Positions 6,207 to 13,359 of a stretch of DNA of 13,359 nucleotides are shown here, in pieces. Positions within the stretch are counted from its first letter, which is position 1. The number at the start of each line of letters is the position of its first letter. The notes beneath the pieces were generated by a model that saw nothing but the letters and a program-made list of their open reading frames with translations, was not told where the DNA came from and searched no databases. Position numbers and translations under genes: made by a program. Source of the DNA: an uncultured Adlercreutzia sp. (GTDB lineage Bacteria > Actinomycetota > Coriobacteriia > Coriobacteriales > Eggerthellaceae); the NCBI GenBank assembly GCA_902478715.1, contig CABSMC010000070.1, positions 1-13,359 on the forward strand, written 5' to 3'.

Positions 6207-7835
6207 ATGAAACGGCTTTTCACCAATGCCACCTTCGTCACCATGGTCGACGACGTCGATACCGCCGACGCGCTCCTCGTCGATGACGACGGCCGCATCG
6301 CCTACGTCGGTACCTTGGAAGAGGCGCGTCGCCTCGCCGACGGCGCCGAGGAAGTCGACCTGGGAGGCGCGGCCGTGCTGCCCGGGCTCATCGACCCGCA
6401 TAGCCACTTCACCGGCGCGCTGCAGTACCTCCTGTACGCCGACCTGTCCGAGTGCACCTCCTTCGCCGAGATCACCGAGACGCTGAAGAAGTTCGCCGCC
6501 GAGCGCAACATCGGCCCGGACGGCGTCATCATGGGCAACGGCTACGACCAGAACAACCTCATCGAGCAGCGCCACCCCGACAAGTCCATCCTGAACGCCG
6601 TGTCCGAGGACGTCCCCGTGCTCATCACGCACGTGTCCAACCACATGGGCGTGGCCAACGACTGCCTGTTGAAGCTGGCCGGCATCACGCCCACCACGCC
6701 CGACCCCGAGGGCGGCCGCTACGGACGCATGAACGGCACCGGCGACTTGGACGGCTACGCCGAGGAGCCGGCGGCCATGAACCCCTTCTACGCCGTGACC
6801 ACTCCCCGCTTGGGCCTGGACTTCGCGGCCATGGTTCCCGACATGCAGCGCATCTACCTGGAGCACGGCGTGACCACCTGCCAGGACGGCGCCACCGCGC
6901 CCGACATGGCCAAGGTGCTGGTGGGCCTCGCCCGCGCCGGCCTGCTGAAGATGGACATCGTGAGCTATCCCATGTGGGGCAGCGACGTGATGGCCACGCT
7001 CGCCGACAACGCCGAGTTCGACAGCCAGAGCTACACCGGGCACTTCCGCTTCGGCGGCCTGAAGATGTTCCTCGACGGCTCGCCCCAGGGGCTGACCGCC
7101 TGGATGACCGAGCCCTACGTGGAAGGCCCCGACGGCGAGAAGGACTGGGTGGCCTACAGCACCATGACCGACGAGGACGCCATCGCCTTCGCGAAGATGG
7201 CCATCGATTCCAACCACCAGCTTCTGTGCCACTGCAACGGCGACGCGGCGGCCGACCAGCTTCTGCGCGTGTACGAGGCGGCGCGGGACGCATCGGACAA
7301 CCCCGAGAAGATGGCCCTGCGCCCGGTGATGATCCACGCCCAGACGGCGCGCACCGACCAGTACGCGAAGATGGCGGAAATCGGCATGATCCCCTCGATC
7401 TTCTCCTCGCACGTGTGGTACTGGGGCGACGCGCACCTGCGGAACTTAGGACCGGTGCGCGGCGGCCGCGTGAGCGCCTGCGGCGACGCCGAGCGGGCCG
7501 GGCTGCCCTTCACCCTGCACACCGACACTCCGGTGTTGCGCCCGAACCTGCTGGAGGCCGCTTGGTGCGCCGTGAACCGCATCACCAAGGCCGGCGTCCA
7601 GCTGGACGAGGACCAGAAGGTGACGCCGTACGAGGCCATGCGCGCCATCACCTACAACGGCGCCTACCAGTACGGCGAGGAGGCCGACAAGGGAACCCTG
7701 GAAGCGGGCAAGCTGGCCGATCTCGTGGTGCTCGACCGCAACCCCTTGGCCGTCGACCCGCGCGAGATCCGCGACATTTGCGTGCTCGCCACCATCAAGG
7801 AGGGCGACACCCTCTACGAGCGCGCCGCGAAGTAG
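6207..7835 (+). CDS. Metal-dependent amidohydrolase, family 3 (YtcJ-like)
   Basis: The 542-residue product is a TIM-barrel metal hydrolase of the amidohydrolase 3 / YtcJ group, whose characterised member is an N-substituted formamide deformylase. After a small N-terminal beta domain comes the metal motif DPHSHF (His65, His67). Further candidate ligands are Lys286 in GLKMFLDGSPQG, His342 in CHCNGD, His377 in IHAQT, and His438/Asp440 in HTDTP. The C-terminal GKLADLVVLDRNPL closes the composite domain. No signal peptide is seen, so it should be cytoplasmic. The ATG at 6207 is preferred over an in-frame GTG at 6189 because AAAGG lies just upstream of the ATG and would be inside the longer version. 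It follows the MFS gene by 25 nt and ends before a strong terminator. Substrate unknown; an N-acyl or cyclic amide is the family-level guess. Confidence 0.92.
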   Translation: MKRLFTNATFVTMVDDVDTADALLVDDDGRIAYVGTLEEARRLADGAEEVDLGGAAVLPGLIDPHSHFTGALQYLLYADLSECTSFAEITETLKKFAAERNIGPDGVIMGNGYDQNNLIEQRHPDKSILNAVSEDVPVLITHVSNHMGVANDCLLKLAGITPTTPDPEGGRYGRMNGTGDLDGYAEEPAAMNPFYAVTTPRLGLDFAAMVPDMQRIYLEHGVTTCQDGATAPDMAKVLVGLARAGLLKMDIVSYPMWGSDVMATLADNAEFDSQSYTGHFRFGGLKMFLDGSPQGLTAWMTEPYVEGPDGEKDWVAYSTMTDEDAIAFAKMAIDSNHQLLCHCNGDAAADQLLRVYEAARDASDNPEKMALRPVMIHAQTARTDQYAKMAEIGMIPSIFSSHVWYWGDAHLRNLGPVRGGRVSACGDAERAGLPFTLHTDTPVLRPNLLEAAWCAVNRITKAGVQLDEDQKVTPYEAMRAITYNGAYQYGEEADKGTLEAGKLADLVVLDRNPLAVDPREIRDICVLATIKEGDTLYERAAK

Positions 7836-7853
7836 CGGCAGATCAATCGCCTG

Positions 7854-7891
7854 AAAAAAGAAGGGAAGCCCGTGCGCTTCCCTTCTTTTTT
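7854..7891. terminator. Bidirectional intrinsic terminator
   Basis: A 16-bp perfect inverted repeat (AAAAAAGAAGGGAAGC and GCTTCCCTTCTTTTTT) with a 6-nt loop ends in T-runs on both strands. It closes the MFS-amidohydrolase operon from the left and the PRD regulator gene from the right. The 125 nt between it and the regulator stop (7892-8016) is very GC-rich, with imperfect repeats of a GGTCGGGCCTCG-like motif and no gene. Confidence 0.96.
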
Positions 7892-8016
7892 GCATTCTCG
7901 GCGCTGTTCGCACTCCGTCCGGACGTCGCGCTCTGGTCGGGGCCTCGTGCGCTGGTCGGGCTTTGCTCCCAGCGCCGCGCGCGCCCTGCTCGGGCCTCGC
8001 GCCCCGCTTCCGCCCC

Positions 8017-9897
8017 TTATTCGGGCTCCGGGAAGCAGACGAAAAATCCGTCGTCGCTGACGAGATCCGAGGTATCGGCATAGTCTTCCACCAGGCGCTT
8101 GAAGCCCTGCGTGAGCGGCGTGAGATCGCCCCGCTCGGTGGGCGCCCCCACGAGAACGGCGGCCATCGTGCATTGGCCGCACTCGGCCTGATCGCTCTCC
8201 TCCAGGCGGAAGATGCGAATGCCCGTCTTGCGGACGCCCGACCCGCACCAGGCGAACACGAGCGTGCGGTCCTTCACCACCGACAGAGTCCAGACGAGCC
8301 ATTCGAAGCGCTCGAGGGACATGTCGATAAGGCCATCGGCCGTAAGGCGCGCGTGCAGCGAGGCGAACATGCTCTCGGGCGAGGGGCCGGCGGGCAGGAC
8401 GCCCCGCTCCCACGCCGTGTGAACCTCCCGGCCCCGTCGCCAAAGCGGCACGGAGGCGATGATGTGATCGATATCGGCGCGGCTGACGCCCGGCGAGATC
8501 GTCACGCAGGGAAAATCGATGTCCATCGGCTCGAAGGACACGAGGTAGTCGAAGCGCTCGAGCAGCGTCGAATTCGGACGGCTCGCAGCGGCAAGCACCT
8601 CGTTTTCCGTCAGGACATCGGTCACCTCAAGGCGGCTCGTCAGCTTCTCGATGCGATGCGCGCCCCAAAGGGCCAGATCGATTCCGCAGTTCACCACCAG
8701 ACCCACCCGATAGCAGCGCAGCGCGCCGACCTGGTCGAGGTAATCGAGCAGCACGAGCACAATGCGAGTGTAGTCCGGGCTGAACAGGTCGGCCTCGACG
8801 AGCGAGGGCACCTCGCAGAGCACCGAGGACAGAAGGCAGGCGCCGTCCATGGCCTCGTACTTCACCGACTCCTCGTTGGGATTCGCCGCCACCAACCCGC
8901 AGGTGCGTCGCGCCAGGCCGCTCTCGAACAGAATGGCCAAGGGCTTGCGCACATCCTCGGGCAAGGGCGCGCCGAACGCTTTCTTGAGGGCCTCTTCGAC
9001 GTCGTCGGTGAACGCGCGGGCGCGCTCGCTCGGCTCATAGGCGCTCATAGCGGCCAGACTCCATTGCCAGGTGCAGCAGTGGGCCATGTCGCTGAGCAGT
9101 CCCATCTCGGCATCGCTCACCATCAGGGAGAAATGGCGCTCGAGCCGCTTCTTGAGGTAGGCGAAGAACGGCGTGGACCCGTCGGCGCCGCGCCACGTCA
9201 TCAGGCCATGGCCGAGGCGAACGCGGATCACCATAATGCAGAGGTACACGCCGAACTGCCATTGCGCGTTGCTGGAGAACTCGAAGCCGAGGTCGCGCTG
9301 CATCTCGGCGATGCAGCGCTCCAGAAACTGGCGGTCGTAGGGCTCGATCGACCCGAACAGCGAAGGAAGGATGCGGCGGCGCACCGCAGCCGAGGAGAAC
9401 GAGAACAGCATGGACATGACGAAACCCCGAATGGTCCACTCGGGACCCTCGACGGTGATCTGGCGGCCGACGGACAGCGTGAGCCCGCTCACTTTCAATA
9501 TCCCCTGCCACCAGCGCAAATCGGACTGGATCTGCTGCTTGTTGCGGAACATGCGGCGCGCGAGGCTGTCGGCGGTATGGGGGCCGGGATAGCACGTCAG
9601 CGCGATCATCTCCTGGCACAGGCGCTCGTAGCGAGGGTGCATCTCCGTTTCGCTCTCTTCAAGCAGGCGCACGAGACGGTTCTCCTCGCCGGGAGCCAGC
9701 GCAAGACGCAGTCCGGCCCCGCGCTGGCGGCCCACCCGAGTGGCGAGCCCCTCGTGCTCGAAAAACGAGTTGAGAGCCTTGACGTCGGTGCGAATCGTGC
9801 GATCCGAGCAGCCGAGCCGGCGAGCGTAATCGGCAGATGTCCGGTAGTCGCTGGCTTCGAGCAGCGCCCGCAAAAGCGCTCCTTGCCTGCTGTTCAT
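8017..9897 (-). CDS. PRD-type transcriptional regulator (BglG/MtlR-like, multidomain)
   Basis: The 626-residue product follows the MtlR/LicR plan. An N-terminal HTH (residues about 5-50, with SADYARRLGCSDRTIRTDVK) is followed by a second Mga-like HTH (about 92-150), PRD regions (about 170-290 and 295-395), an EIIB-like domain (about 396-480, Cys404 in VVNCGID) and an EIIA-like domain (about 500-615). Such proteins are activators whose PRDs are phosphorylated by PTS enzymes. Here the expected first PRD histidine appears as Tyr218, and the EIIA active-site segment, normally with a Pro-His, reads VFAWCGSGVRKTGI without His. It may therefore sense something other than PTS flux (inference). The ATG has a GGAGGAG site close upstream. 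It is divergent from the second MFS gene, the obvious target. Domain boundaries are judged by eye. Confidence 0.78.
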   Translation of the reverse strand: MNSRQGALLRALLEASDYRTSADYARRLGCSDRTIRTDVKALNSFFEHEGLATRVGRQRGAGLRLALAPGEENRLVRLLEESETEMHPRYERLCQEMIALTCYPGPHTADSLARRMFRNKQQIQSDLRWWQGILKVSGLTLSVGRQITVEGPEWTIRGFVMSMLFSFSSAAVRRRILPSLFGSIEPYDRQFLERCIAEMQRDLGFEFSSNAQWQFGVYLCIMVIRVRLGHGLMTWRGADGSTPFFAYLKKRLERHFSLMVSDAEMGLLSDMAHCCTWQWSLAAMSAYEPSERARAFTDDVEEALKKAFGAPLPEDVRKPLAILFESGLARRTCGLVAANPNEESVKYEAMDGACLLSSVLCEVPSLVEADLFSPDYTRIVLVLLDYLDQVGALRCYRVGLVVNCGIDLALWGAHRIEKLTSRLEVTDVLTENEVLAAASRPNSTLLERFDYLVSFEPMDIDFPCVTISPGVSRADIDHIIASVPLWRRGREVHTAWERGVLPAGPSPESMFASLHARLTADGLIDMSLERFEWLVWTLSVVKDRTLVFAWCGSGVRKTGIRIFRLEESDQAECGQCTMAAVLVGAPTERGDLTPLTQGFKRLVEDYADTSDLVSDDGFFVCFPEPE

Positions 9898-9998
9898 AGC
9901 TCCTCCTCACCGCTTGGCCCCAAAGGCGAACGATCCTGCTCCCAGTGTAGAGCGAGCCTAGCCTTTGAGGGCGACAATACCATGGCAAGATGGCAACG

Positions 9999-10020
9999 AT
10001 TGCACGAGATTCTGCGCAAT
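9999..10020. promoter_or_regulatory. Imperfect dyad between regulator and second MFS gene
   Basis: ATTGCAC and GCGCAAT-type arms (7 nt, one mismatch) flank 8 nt, giving a 22-bp imperfect dyad in the 220-nt divergent gap. Just upstream, GGCAA occurs twice 8 bp apart. It is a possible site for the divergent PRD regulator. Confidence 0.35.
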
Positions 10021-10040
10021 ACGACAGCACAGCCGCGCAT

Positions 10041-10065
10041 TTGGGAGAAAATTTCCCTGGGACAA
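10041..10065. promoter_or_regulatory. Composite dyad ahead of the second MFS gene
   Basis: GGGA-N7-TCCC overlaps TCCC-T-GGGA (10054-10062), and the whole stretch is bounded by TTGGGA and GGGACAA. It is A/T-rich at its centre in otherwise GC-rich DNA. The sites differ from the GGAA-N6-TTCC array upstream of the first MFS gene. I could not assign a sound -35/-10 pair here; TAGTGT at 10071 is a weak -10 candidate. Confidence 0.35.
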
Positions 10066-10077
10066 CAAGATAGTGTG

Positions 10078-10097
10078 GCGGCGCCGTGGGGCGCCGC
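10078..10097 (+). promoter_or_regulatory. Strong hairpin in the leader of the second MFS gene
   Basis: GCGGCGCC and GGCGCCGC form a perfect 8-bp all-GC stem with a GTGG loop, ending 20 nt before the start codon. No T-run follows, so it is not a standard terminator. It may affect translation or mRNA stability. Confidence 0.5.
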
Positions 10098-10117
10098 AAT
10101 CAGTTGAGAGGCGCATC

Positions 10118-11773
10118 ATGGCAACTACGACCATTACCGCCAACGCCGCCGCCCGGCAGCCGGCAGAAATCACGAAGGCGAGCTATGCGCCCTTGGCCGT
10201 TCTCGCCCTCGCGCAGATCGGCACCTCGAGCGACAGCGCGGCCATGAACCTCGCGACGGCGAGCCTCGTGGGCACGCTGGGCGCCACCCTCGACGATATC
10301 CAGATGGCCACCACGCTGTTCTCGCTCATCGCCGGTGCGTTCATGATAGCCGGCGGCCTCGTCGGCGTGACCATCGGCCTGCGCCGCGCGCTGGCTATCG
10401 GGCTTTCCCTGGCCGTTGCGGGCGAGATGGTGGCGGCGCTCTCCCCCACCATCTTCGCCTTCACCTGGGGAGGACGCGTCATCATGGGACTTGGCGCCTG
10501 CCTTATCACGCCTTCGGTGCTCGGACTGGTCGCAGCGCTCTACCAAGGGCGGCAGCGGGCTATCGCGTTCGGTACCATTGCCGGAGCGGCCGCACTCTCG
10601 ACGCTCTCCCCTCTGGTCTTGGGCATCGTCATGGACTCTTCGGGCTTCCGCCTTACCTTCGCCATCATGGCCGTCTATTTCGTGCTCGTGCTGTGCTGCA
10701 CACGGCTCGTTCCCCGTACACCCCTCTCCGGCAACCACAGTCACTTCGATGTAGCCGGCACCATCGTGGCCGCCCTCGGCATGGGGCTCGCGCTGTTCGG
10801 AGTGGCGCACCTCTCGGACTGGGGCATCGTCAACCCGCAGAAGCTCTGCCCCTTCACCTTGTGCGGACTGCCCCCCACCCTGCCCGCCATCCTCGTCGGG
10901 CTTGTGCTGCTCGGCCTGCTCGTGCCCACCGAGCGACGCGCCCAACGTCGCGGCAACCCCCTCATTCCCGCTGCGTTCGTCACCTCTCCCAAGGTGCGCG
11001 CGGGGCTCTCCGCCGTCGCGCTGCCGTTTTTCTACATGGGCGCCGTCGGCATCTTGGCCACGCCGTACCTCCAGCTCGTCACCGGGTTCACGGCGCTGCA
11101 AACCGGCATGCTATCCCTTCTGTCGGGCATCCCGATGTTCCTTCTGGCGACCTTTTTGCCCAAGCTCGCCCCGCACCTTTCCTCGCGCCTCATCATCCGG
11201 GCGGGATTCATCGCCATCGCCTGCGCCTGCGTGCTCATGGCCTTTGGCGTCCACGCGCACGGCGTGACGGCGGCGCTGTTCGCCGGGATGGCCCTCGGCG
11301 GCTTCGGGGTGGGCGCCGTTAACTCCCAAGCGAACAATGCCGTGGCCTGCGCCGTGACCCGCAAAGAGGCCGAGCAATCCGGCGGCATCCAGGGAGCCGC
11401 TCGCAGCATCGGGCTCGCCCTCGGCACCGCGCTTGCCGGGACCTTCCTTCTCCTCACCATGGCGGGAGGATTCACGGCCCAGGCAGCCTCGGCGGACATC
11501 GACCAGAGCTATGTGGCTCCCGCTGCGGAGACCGCCTCGACGCTCATGAGCGACAGCGCCTTTTCCGACGAGGCGAGAACCTGGGGGGCCGACGCCGCGC
11601 AGGTCGACAAGCTCGTGGACGTGAAGGCCTCCGCGCAGGCCGACGCCATGCGCCTTTCCTTTGGCGCCCTCGGTCTCCTTATGGCAGCGGGTCTCCTCAC
11701 CACCCGCCACCTCGTGGAGACCGCCGCGCCGCGCGGCGAGCAGGACAAGGCGAAGGCGAGACGTCCCCGCTGA
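10118..11773 (+). CDS. MFS transporter, DHA2-like, paralogue of the first
   Basis: The 551-residue inner-membrane protein has about 14 hydrophobic segments. It aligns through most of its length with the MFS protein at 4496-6181: LAQIGTSSDS near residue 31, IAGAFMIAGGLVG, TWGGRVIMGLGA (motif B, Arg120) and QSGGIQGAARSIG. Motif C reads LSPLVLG (163-169), similar to its paralogue and unlike the typical GP-x-x-GG, and motif A is degenerate. A hydrophilic loop of about 60 residues precedes the last helix. The frame is open back to 9965, but the ATG at 10118 is preferred: it has GAGAGG upstream, and the extension covers the hairpin leader and has no transporter character. It stands alone, divergent from the PRD regulator, which probably controls it. 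Substrate unknown. Confidence 0.92.
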   Translation: MATTTITANAAARQPAEITKASYAPLAVLALAQIGTSSDSAAMNLATASLVGTLGATLDDIQMATTLFSLIAGAFMIAGGLVGVTIGLRRALAIGLSLAVAGEMVAALSPTIFAFTWGGRVIMGLGACLITPSVLGLVAALYQGRQRAIAFGTIAGAAALSTLSPLVLGIVMDSSGFRLTFAIMAVYFVLVLCCTRLVPRTPLSGNHSHFDVAGTIVAALGMGLALFGVAHLSDWGIVNPQKLCPFTLCGLPPTLPAILVGLVLLGLLVPTERRAQRRGNPLIPAAFVTSPKVRAGLSAVALPFFYMGAVGILATPYLQLVTGFTALQTGMLSLLSGIPMFLLATFLPKLAPHLSSRLIIRAGFIAIACACVLMAFGVHAHGVTAALFAGMALGGFGVGAVNSQANNAVACAVTRKEAEQSGGIQGAARSIGLALGTALAGTFLLLTMAGGFTAQAASADIDQSYVAPAAETASTLMSDSAFSDEARTWGADAAQVDKLVDVKASAQADAMRLSFGALGLLMAAGLLTTRHLVETAAPRGEQDKAKARRPR

Positions 11774-11830
11774 GACCCCTCTTGCCGGAGTCATCGAACG
11801 CAGTCGAATCCGACCTGCTGGTACGCTCGT

Positions 11831-11863
11831 TCCGACAGATCGGCACCACCTCGGGCTGTCGGA
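11831..11863. repeat. Inverted repeat downstream of the second MFS gene
   Basis: TCCGACAG and CTGTCGGA form perfect 8-nt arms separated by 17 nt, 57 nt past the MFS stop codon. No T-run follows on the plus strand. It may be a 3' end structure of the MFS transcript or a protein site. Confidence 0.4.
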
Positions 11864-11882
11864 TACAAACAAGGGCAAACGA

Positions 11883-11906
11883 GAAGGGAGCCCGTAGGCT
11901 CCCTTC
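11883..11906 (-). terminator. Terminator between the convergent MFS and sstT genes
   Basis: GAAGGGAGCC and GGCTCCCTTC make a 10-bp stem with a 4-nt loop. On the minus strand it is followed by TCGTTTGCCCTTGTTTG, a loose T-rich run, which fits termination of sstT. On the plus strand the tract after the stem is poor, so it may only partly stop MFS transcription. Confidence 0.7.
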
Positions 11907-11943
11907 CGCAATGTGATTCAAAATGCGCGGTGCACGCAGCTTG

Positions 11944-13215
11944 TTAGGAAAGCTCGTGGTAGGCGAAGGAGTCCTTGCCCAGGTGCACTTCCTTGCCCTC
12001 CTTGATGAGCTGGCGGTACTCGGCGGTGGCCGTGAACACCACGTCGGAAGAGGAGTTCAGGCCCGTCTCGCAGGAATCCTGGATGACGCCGATGATGAAG
12101 CCGATGCCGACAACCTGCATGGCGACATCGTTGCTGATGCCGAACAGCGCGCAGCACATGGGGATGAGCAGAAGCGACCCGCCGGCCACGCCCGACGCAC
12201 CGCAGGCGGACACGGCGGCCAGCACGCACAGGATGACGGCCGTCACCGGGTCGACCGCCAGATCGATGGTCTGGCAGGCGGCCATGGTCATGACCGTGAT
12301 GGTAACCGCCGCGCCGGCCATATTGATGGTGGCGCCCAGCGGGATGGACACCGAGTAGTTGTCCTTGTTCAGGCCGAGCTTACGGCACAGCTCCATGTTC
12401 ACCGGGATGTTGGCGGCAGAGCTGCGAGTGAAGAAGGCGGTGAGGCCGGAGTCCTTCAGGCAGCGCAGGACGAGCGGATAGGGGTTCTTGCGGGTGCAGA
12501 TCCACACGATGAGGGGGTTGGTGACCAGCGCGATGATGAGCATGCAGGCCACGAGCACCAGAATGAGGTGGCCGTACTCGGTGAAGATCTCCAGGCCCGA
12601 GGTGCTCACCGAGGCGTACACCAGGCCCATGATGCCGAAGGGGGCCAAATTGATGACCCAGCGCACGGCCTTGGAGACGGCGTCGGAGATGGCGGTGAAC
12701 ACTTCCTTGGTGCGCTCGCCGGCGGCGCGCAGGGCGATGCCGAGCACCACGGCCCATGCGAGGATGCCCACATAGTTGGCGTTCATGAGCGCGTCCACCG
12801 GGTTGGCCACGATGTTCATGAGCAGCGTGGTGAGCACTTCTCCGATGCCCTCGGGCGCGGCCTGCTCAACCATAGAGGAGGTGTCGAGCGTGAGGGACGT
12901 CGGGAAGATCTCGCTGCCGATGAGAGCGACGATGGCCGCGACAAGCGTGCTGACGACATAGAGCACGACGACGGTTTTCATGGTACCGGCGCCCTGGGCG
13001 TTGCAAAGGGCGCTGATGACCAGGAAGAACACGAGCACGGGGGCGACGGCCTTCAACGCGCCGACGAACAGCGAGCCCAGAAGCGTGATAATGTCGGTCC
13101 AAGGCTGCACATTCGGGATGAGCAGCGCCAAGACGATGCCGACGGCAAGGCCAACGAGAATGCGCTTGATGAGGCTGATCTCGTTGTACTTCCTAAAAAC
13201 TGCGGGGACTGCCAA
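11944..13215 (-). CDS. sstT: Serine/threonine:Na+ symporter SstT
   Basis: SstT imports serine and threonine with Na+ and belongs to the dicarboxylate/amino acid:cation symporter (GLT) fold. The 423-residue product is near the 414 of E. coli SstT. Recognisable parts are FVGALKAVAPVLVFFLVISA in the N-terminal half, the hairpin-1 segment AFFTRSSAANIPVN (about 260-273), SIPLGATINMAG (about 290-301), the Gly/Ser-rich hairpin-2 segment CGASGVAGGS (about 338-347) and DSCETGLNSSSDVVFTA (about 380-396). The start is the TTG at 13215, with AAAGGAG 7 nt upstream giving MAVPAVFRKYNEISL; extending to the ATG at 13284 would add an implausible Arg-rich tail and lose the ribosome site. It lies 79 nt after a tRNA-Leu gene on the same strand, with no terminator visible between them. 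Confidence 0.94.
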   Translation of the reverse strand: MAVPAVFRKYNEISLIKRILVGLAVGIVLALLIPNVQPWTDIITLLGSLFVGALKAVAPVLVFFLVISALCNAQGAGTMKTVVVLYVVSTLVAAIVALIGSEIFPTSLTLDTSSMVEQAAPEGIGEVLTTLLMNIVANPVDALMNANYVGILAWAVVLGIALRAAGERTKEVFTAISDAVSKAVRWVINLAPFGIMGLVYASVSTSGLEIFTEYGHLILVLVACMLIIALVTNPLIVWICTRKNPYPLVLRCLKDSGLTAFFTRSSAANIPVNMELCRKLGLNKDNYSVSIPLGATINMAGAAVTITVMTMAACQTIDLAVDPVTAVILCVLAAVSACGASGVAGGSLLLIPMCCALFGISNDVAMQVVGIGFIIGVIQDSCETGLNSSSDVVFTATAEYRQLIKEGKEVHLGKDSFAYHELS

Positions 13216-13294
13216 GGTAATTCTCCTTTGTCTTCGCGCGCCTACAGCAAGACGCGTCACGGCCGCACGACCCAAACGGAACACGAGCGGGAAA

Positions 13295-13359
13295 TGGTGC
13301 GGGCGAAAGGACTTGAACCTTCACGGGGGTTGCCCACCAGAACCTAAATCTGGCGCGTC
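13295..13359 (-). tRNA. tRNA-Leu (anticodon UAG), 3' part, cut by window edge
   Basis: The 65 nt on the minus strand contain the anticodon arm CCAGA-TTTAGGT-TCTGG, with anticodon TAG at 13346-13344. A long type II variable arm follows (GGG-CAA-CCC core), then the T arm GAAGG-TTCAAGT-CCTTT, the 3' acceptor strand CGCCCGC, discriminator A and an encoded CCA (13295-13297). The long variable arm and discriminator A agree with leucine. The 5' acceptor strand and D arm lie outside the window. Confidence 0.95.

Noticed and set aside
4481..6298. 605-codon open frame on the minus strand opposite the first MFS gene
   Set aside because: His/Gly/Asp/Glu-rich shadow composition typical of antisense frames in GC-rich genes; the plus strand codes a recognisable 14-helix transporter.
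6452..8083. 543-codon second frame within the amidohydrolase
   Set aside because: Arg/Pro-rich out-of-frame product that runs through the terminator; the overlapping frame has all the metal motifs.
7963..10107. 714-codon open frame on the plus strand opposite the PRD regulator
   Set aside because: Antisense shadow of a gene with recognisable domains, and it lacks any family resemblance.
11923..13347. 474-codon open frame on the plus strand opposite sstT, ending in RAKGLEPSRGLPTRT
   Set aside because: It is antisense to a clear SstT. Its C-terminal AKGLEPS-like peptide is the familiar artefact of translating a tRNA gene backwards.
1..13359. CRISPR array, insertion sequence or prophage
   Set aside because: No regularly spaced repeats, transposase, integrase or terminal inverted repeats were found.

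Overview
The window looks like a chromosomal segment of a high-GC actinobacterium, most likely Coriobacteriia/Eggerthellaceae (Eggerthella, Gordonibacter or Adlercreutzia type). This is inferred from GC-rich coding sequence, the tig-clpP-clpX order and the style of the transporters; no 16S or other marker gene is present. Protein-coding genes fill most of it, and no intergenic gap exceeds 300 bases.

Region 1 (1-2700, minus strand) is a protein quality-control block: trigger factor (tig), then clpP and the start of clpX, which runs off the left edge. A hairpin terminator separates tig from clpPX. tig uses a GTG start fixed by a strong ribosome binding site.

Region 2 (2710-7891) is the accessory part. 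Two paralogous four-helix membrane proteins of unknown family lie on the minus strand. Opposite them, on the plus strand, is an operon of a DHA2-like MFS transporter and an amidohydrolase of the YtcJ type. The divergent intergenic region (4209-4495) holds a strikingly symmetric promoter/operator: an 18-bp perfect palindrome sits at the centre, a GGAA-N6-TTCC dyad lies exactly 34 bp to each side, and each dyad directly abuts a -10 box (TATACT leftward, TACAAT rightward). The layout predicts that one regulator switches the small membrane protein and the transporter-hydrolase operon together.

Region 3 (7854-11773) holds a PRD-type multidomain regulator (HTH, PRD, EIIB-like and EIIA-like domains) on the minus strand and, divergently, a second MFS transporter that is a paralogue of the first. 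The regulator seems to have lost phospho-accepting histidines, so it may no longer respond to the sugar phosphotransferase system. Both MFS proteins share the same departure from the usual antiporter motif C.

Region 4 (11883-13359, minus strand) contains a Na+/serine-threonine symporter (sstT, TTG start) and, just upstream of it, the 3' part of a tRNA-Leu(UAG) that runs off the right edge.

The best candidate for something undescribed is region 2: the duplicated small membrane proteins plus the MFS-amidohydrolase operon under a two-fold symmetric control region. All functional links there are inferred from layout; no substrate can be read from the sequence.
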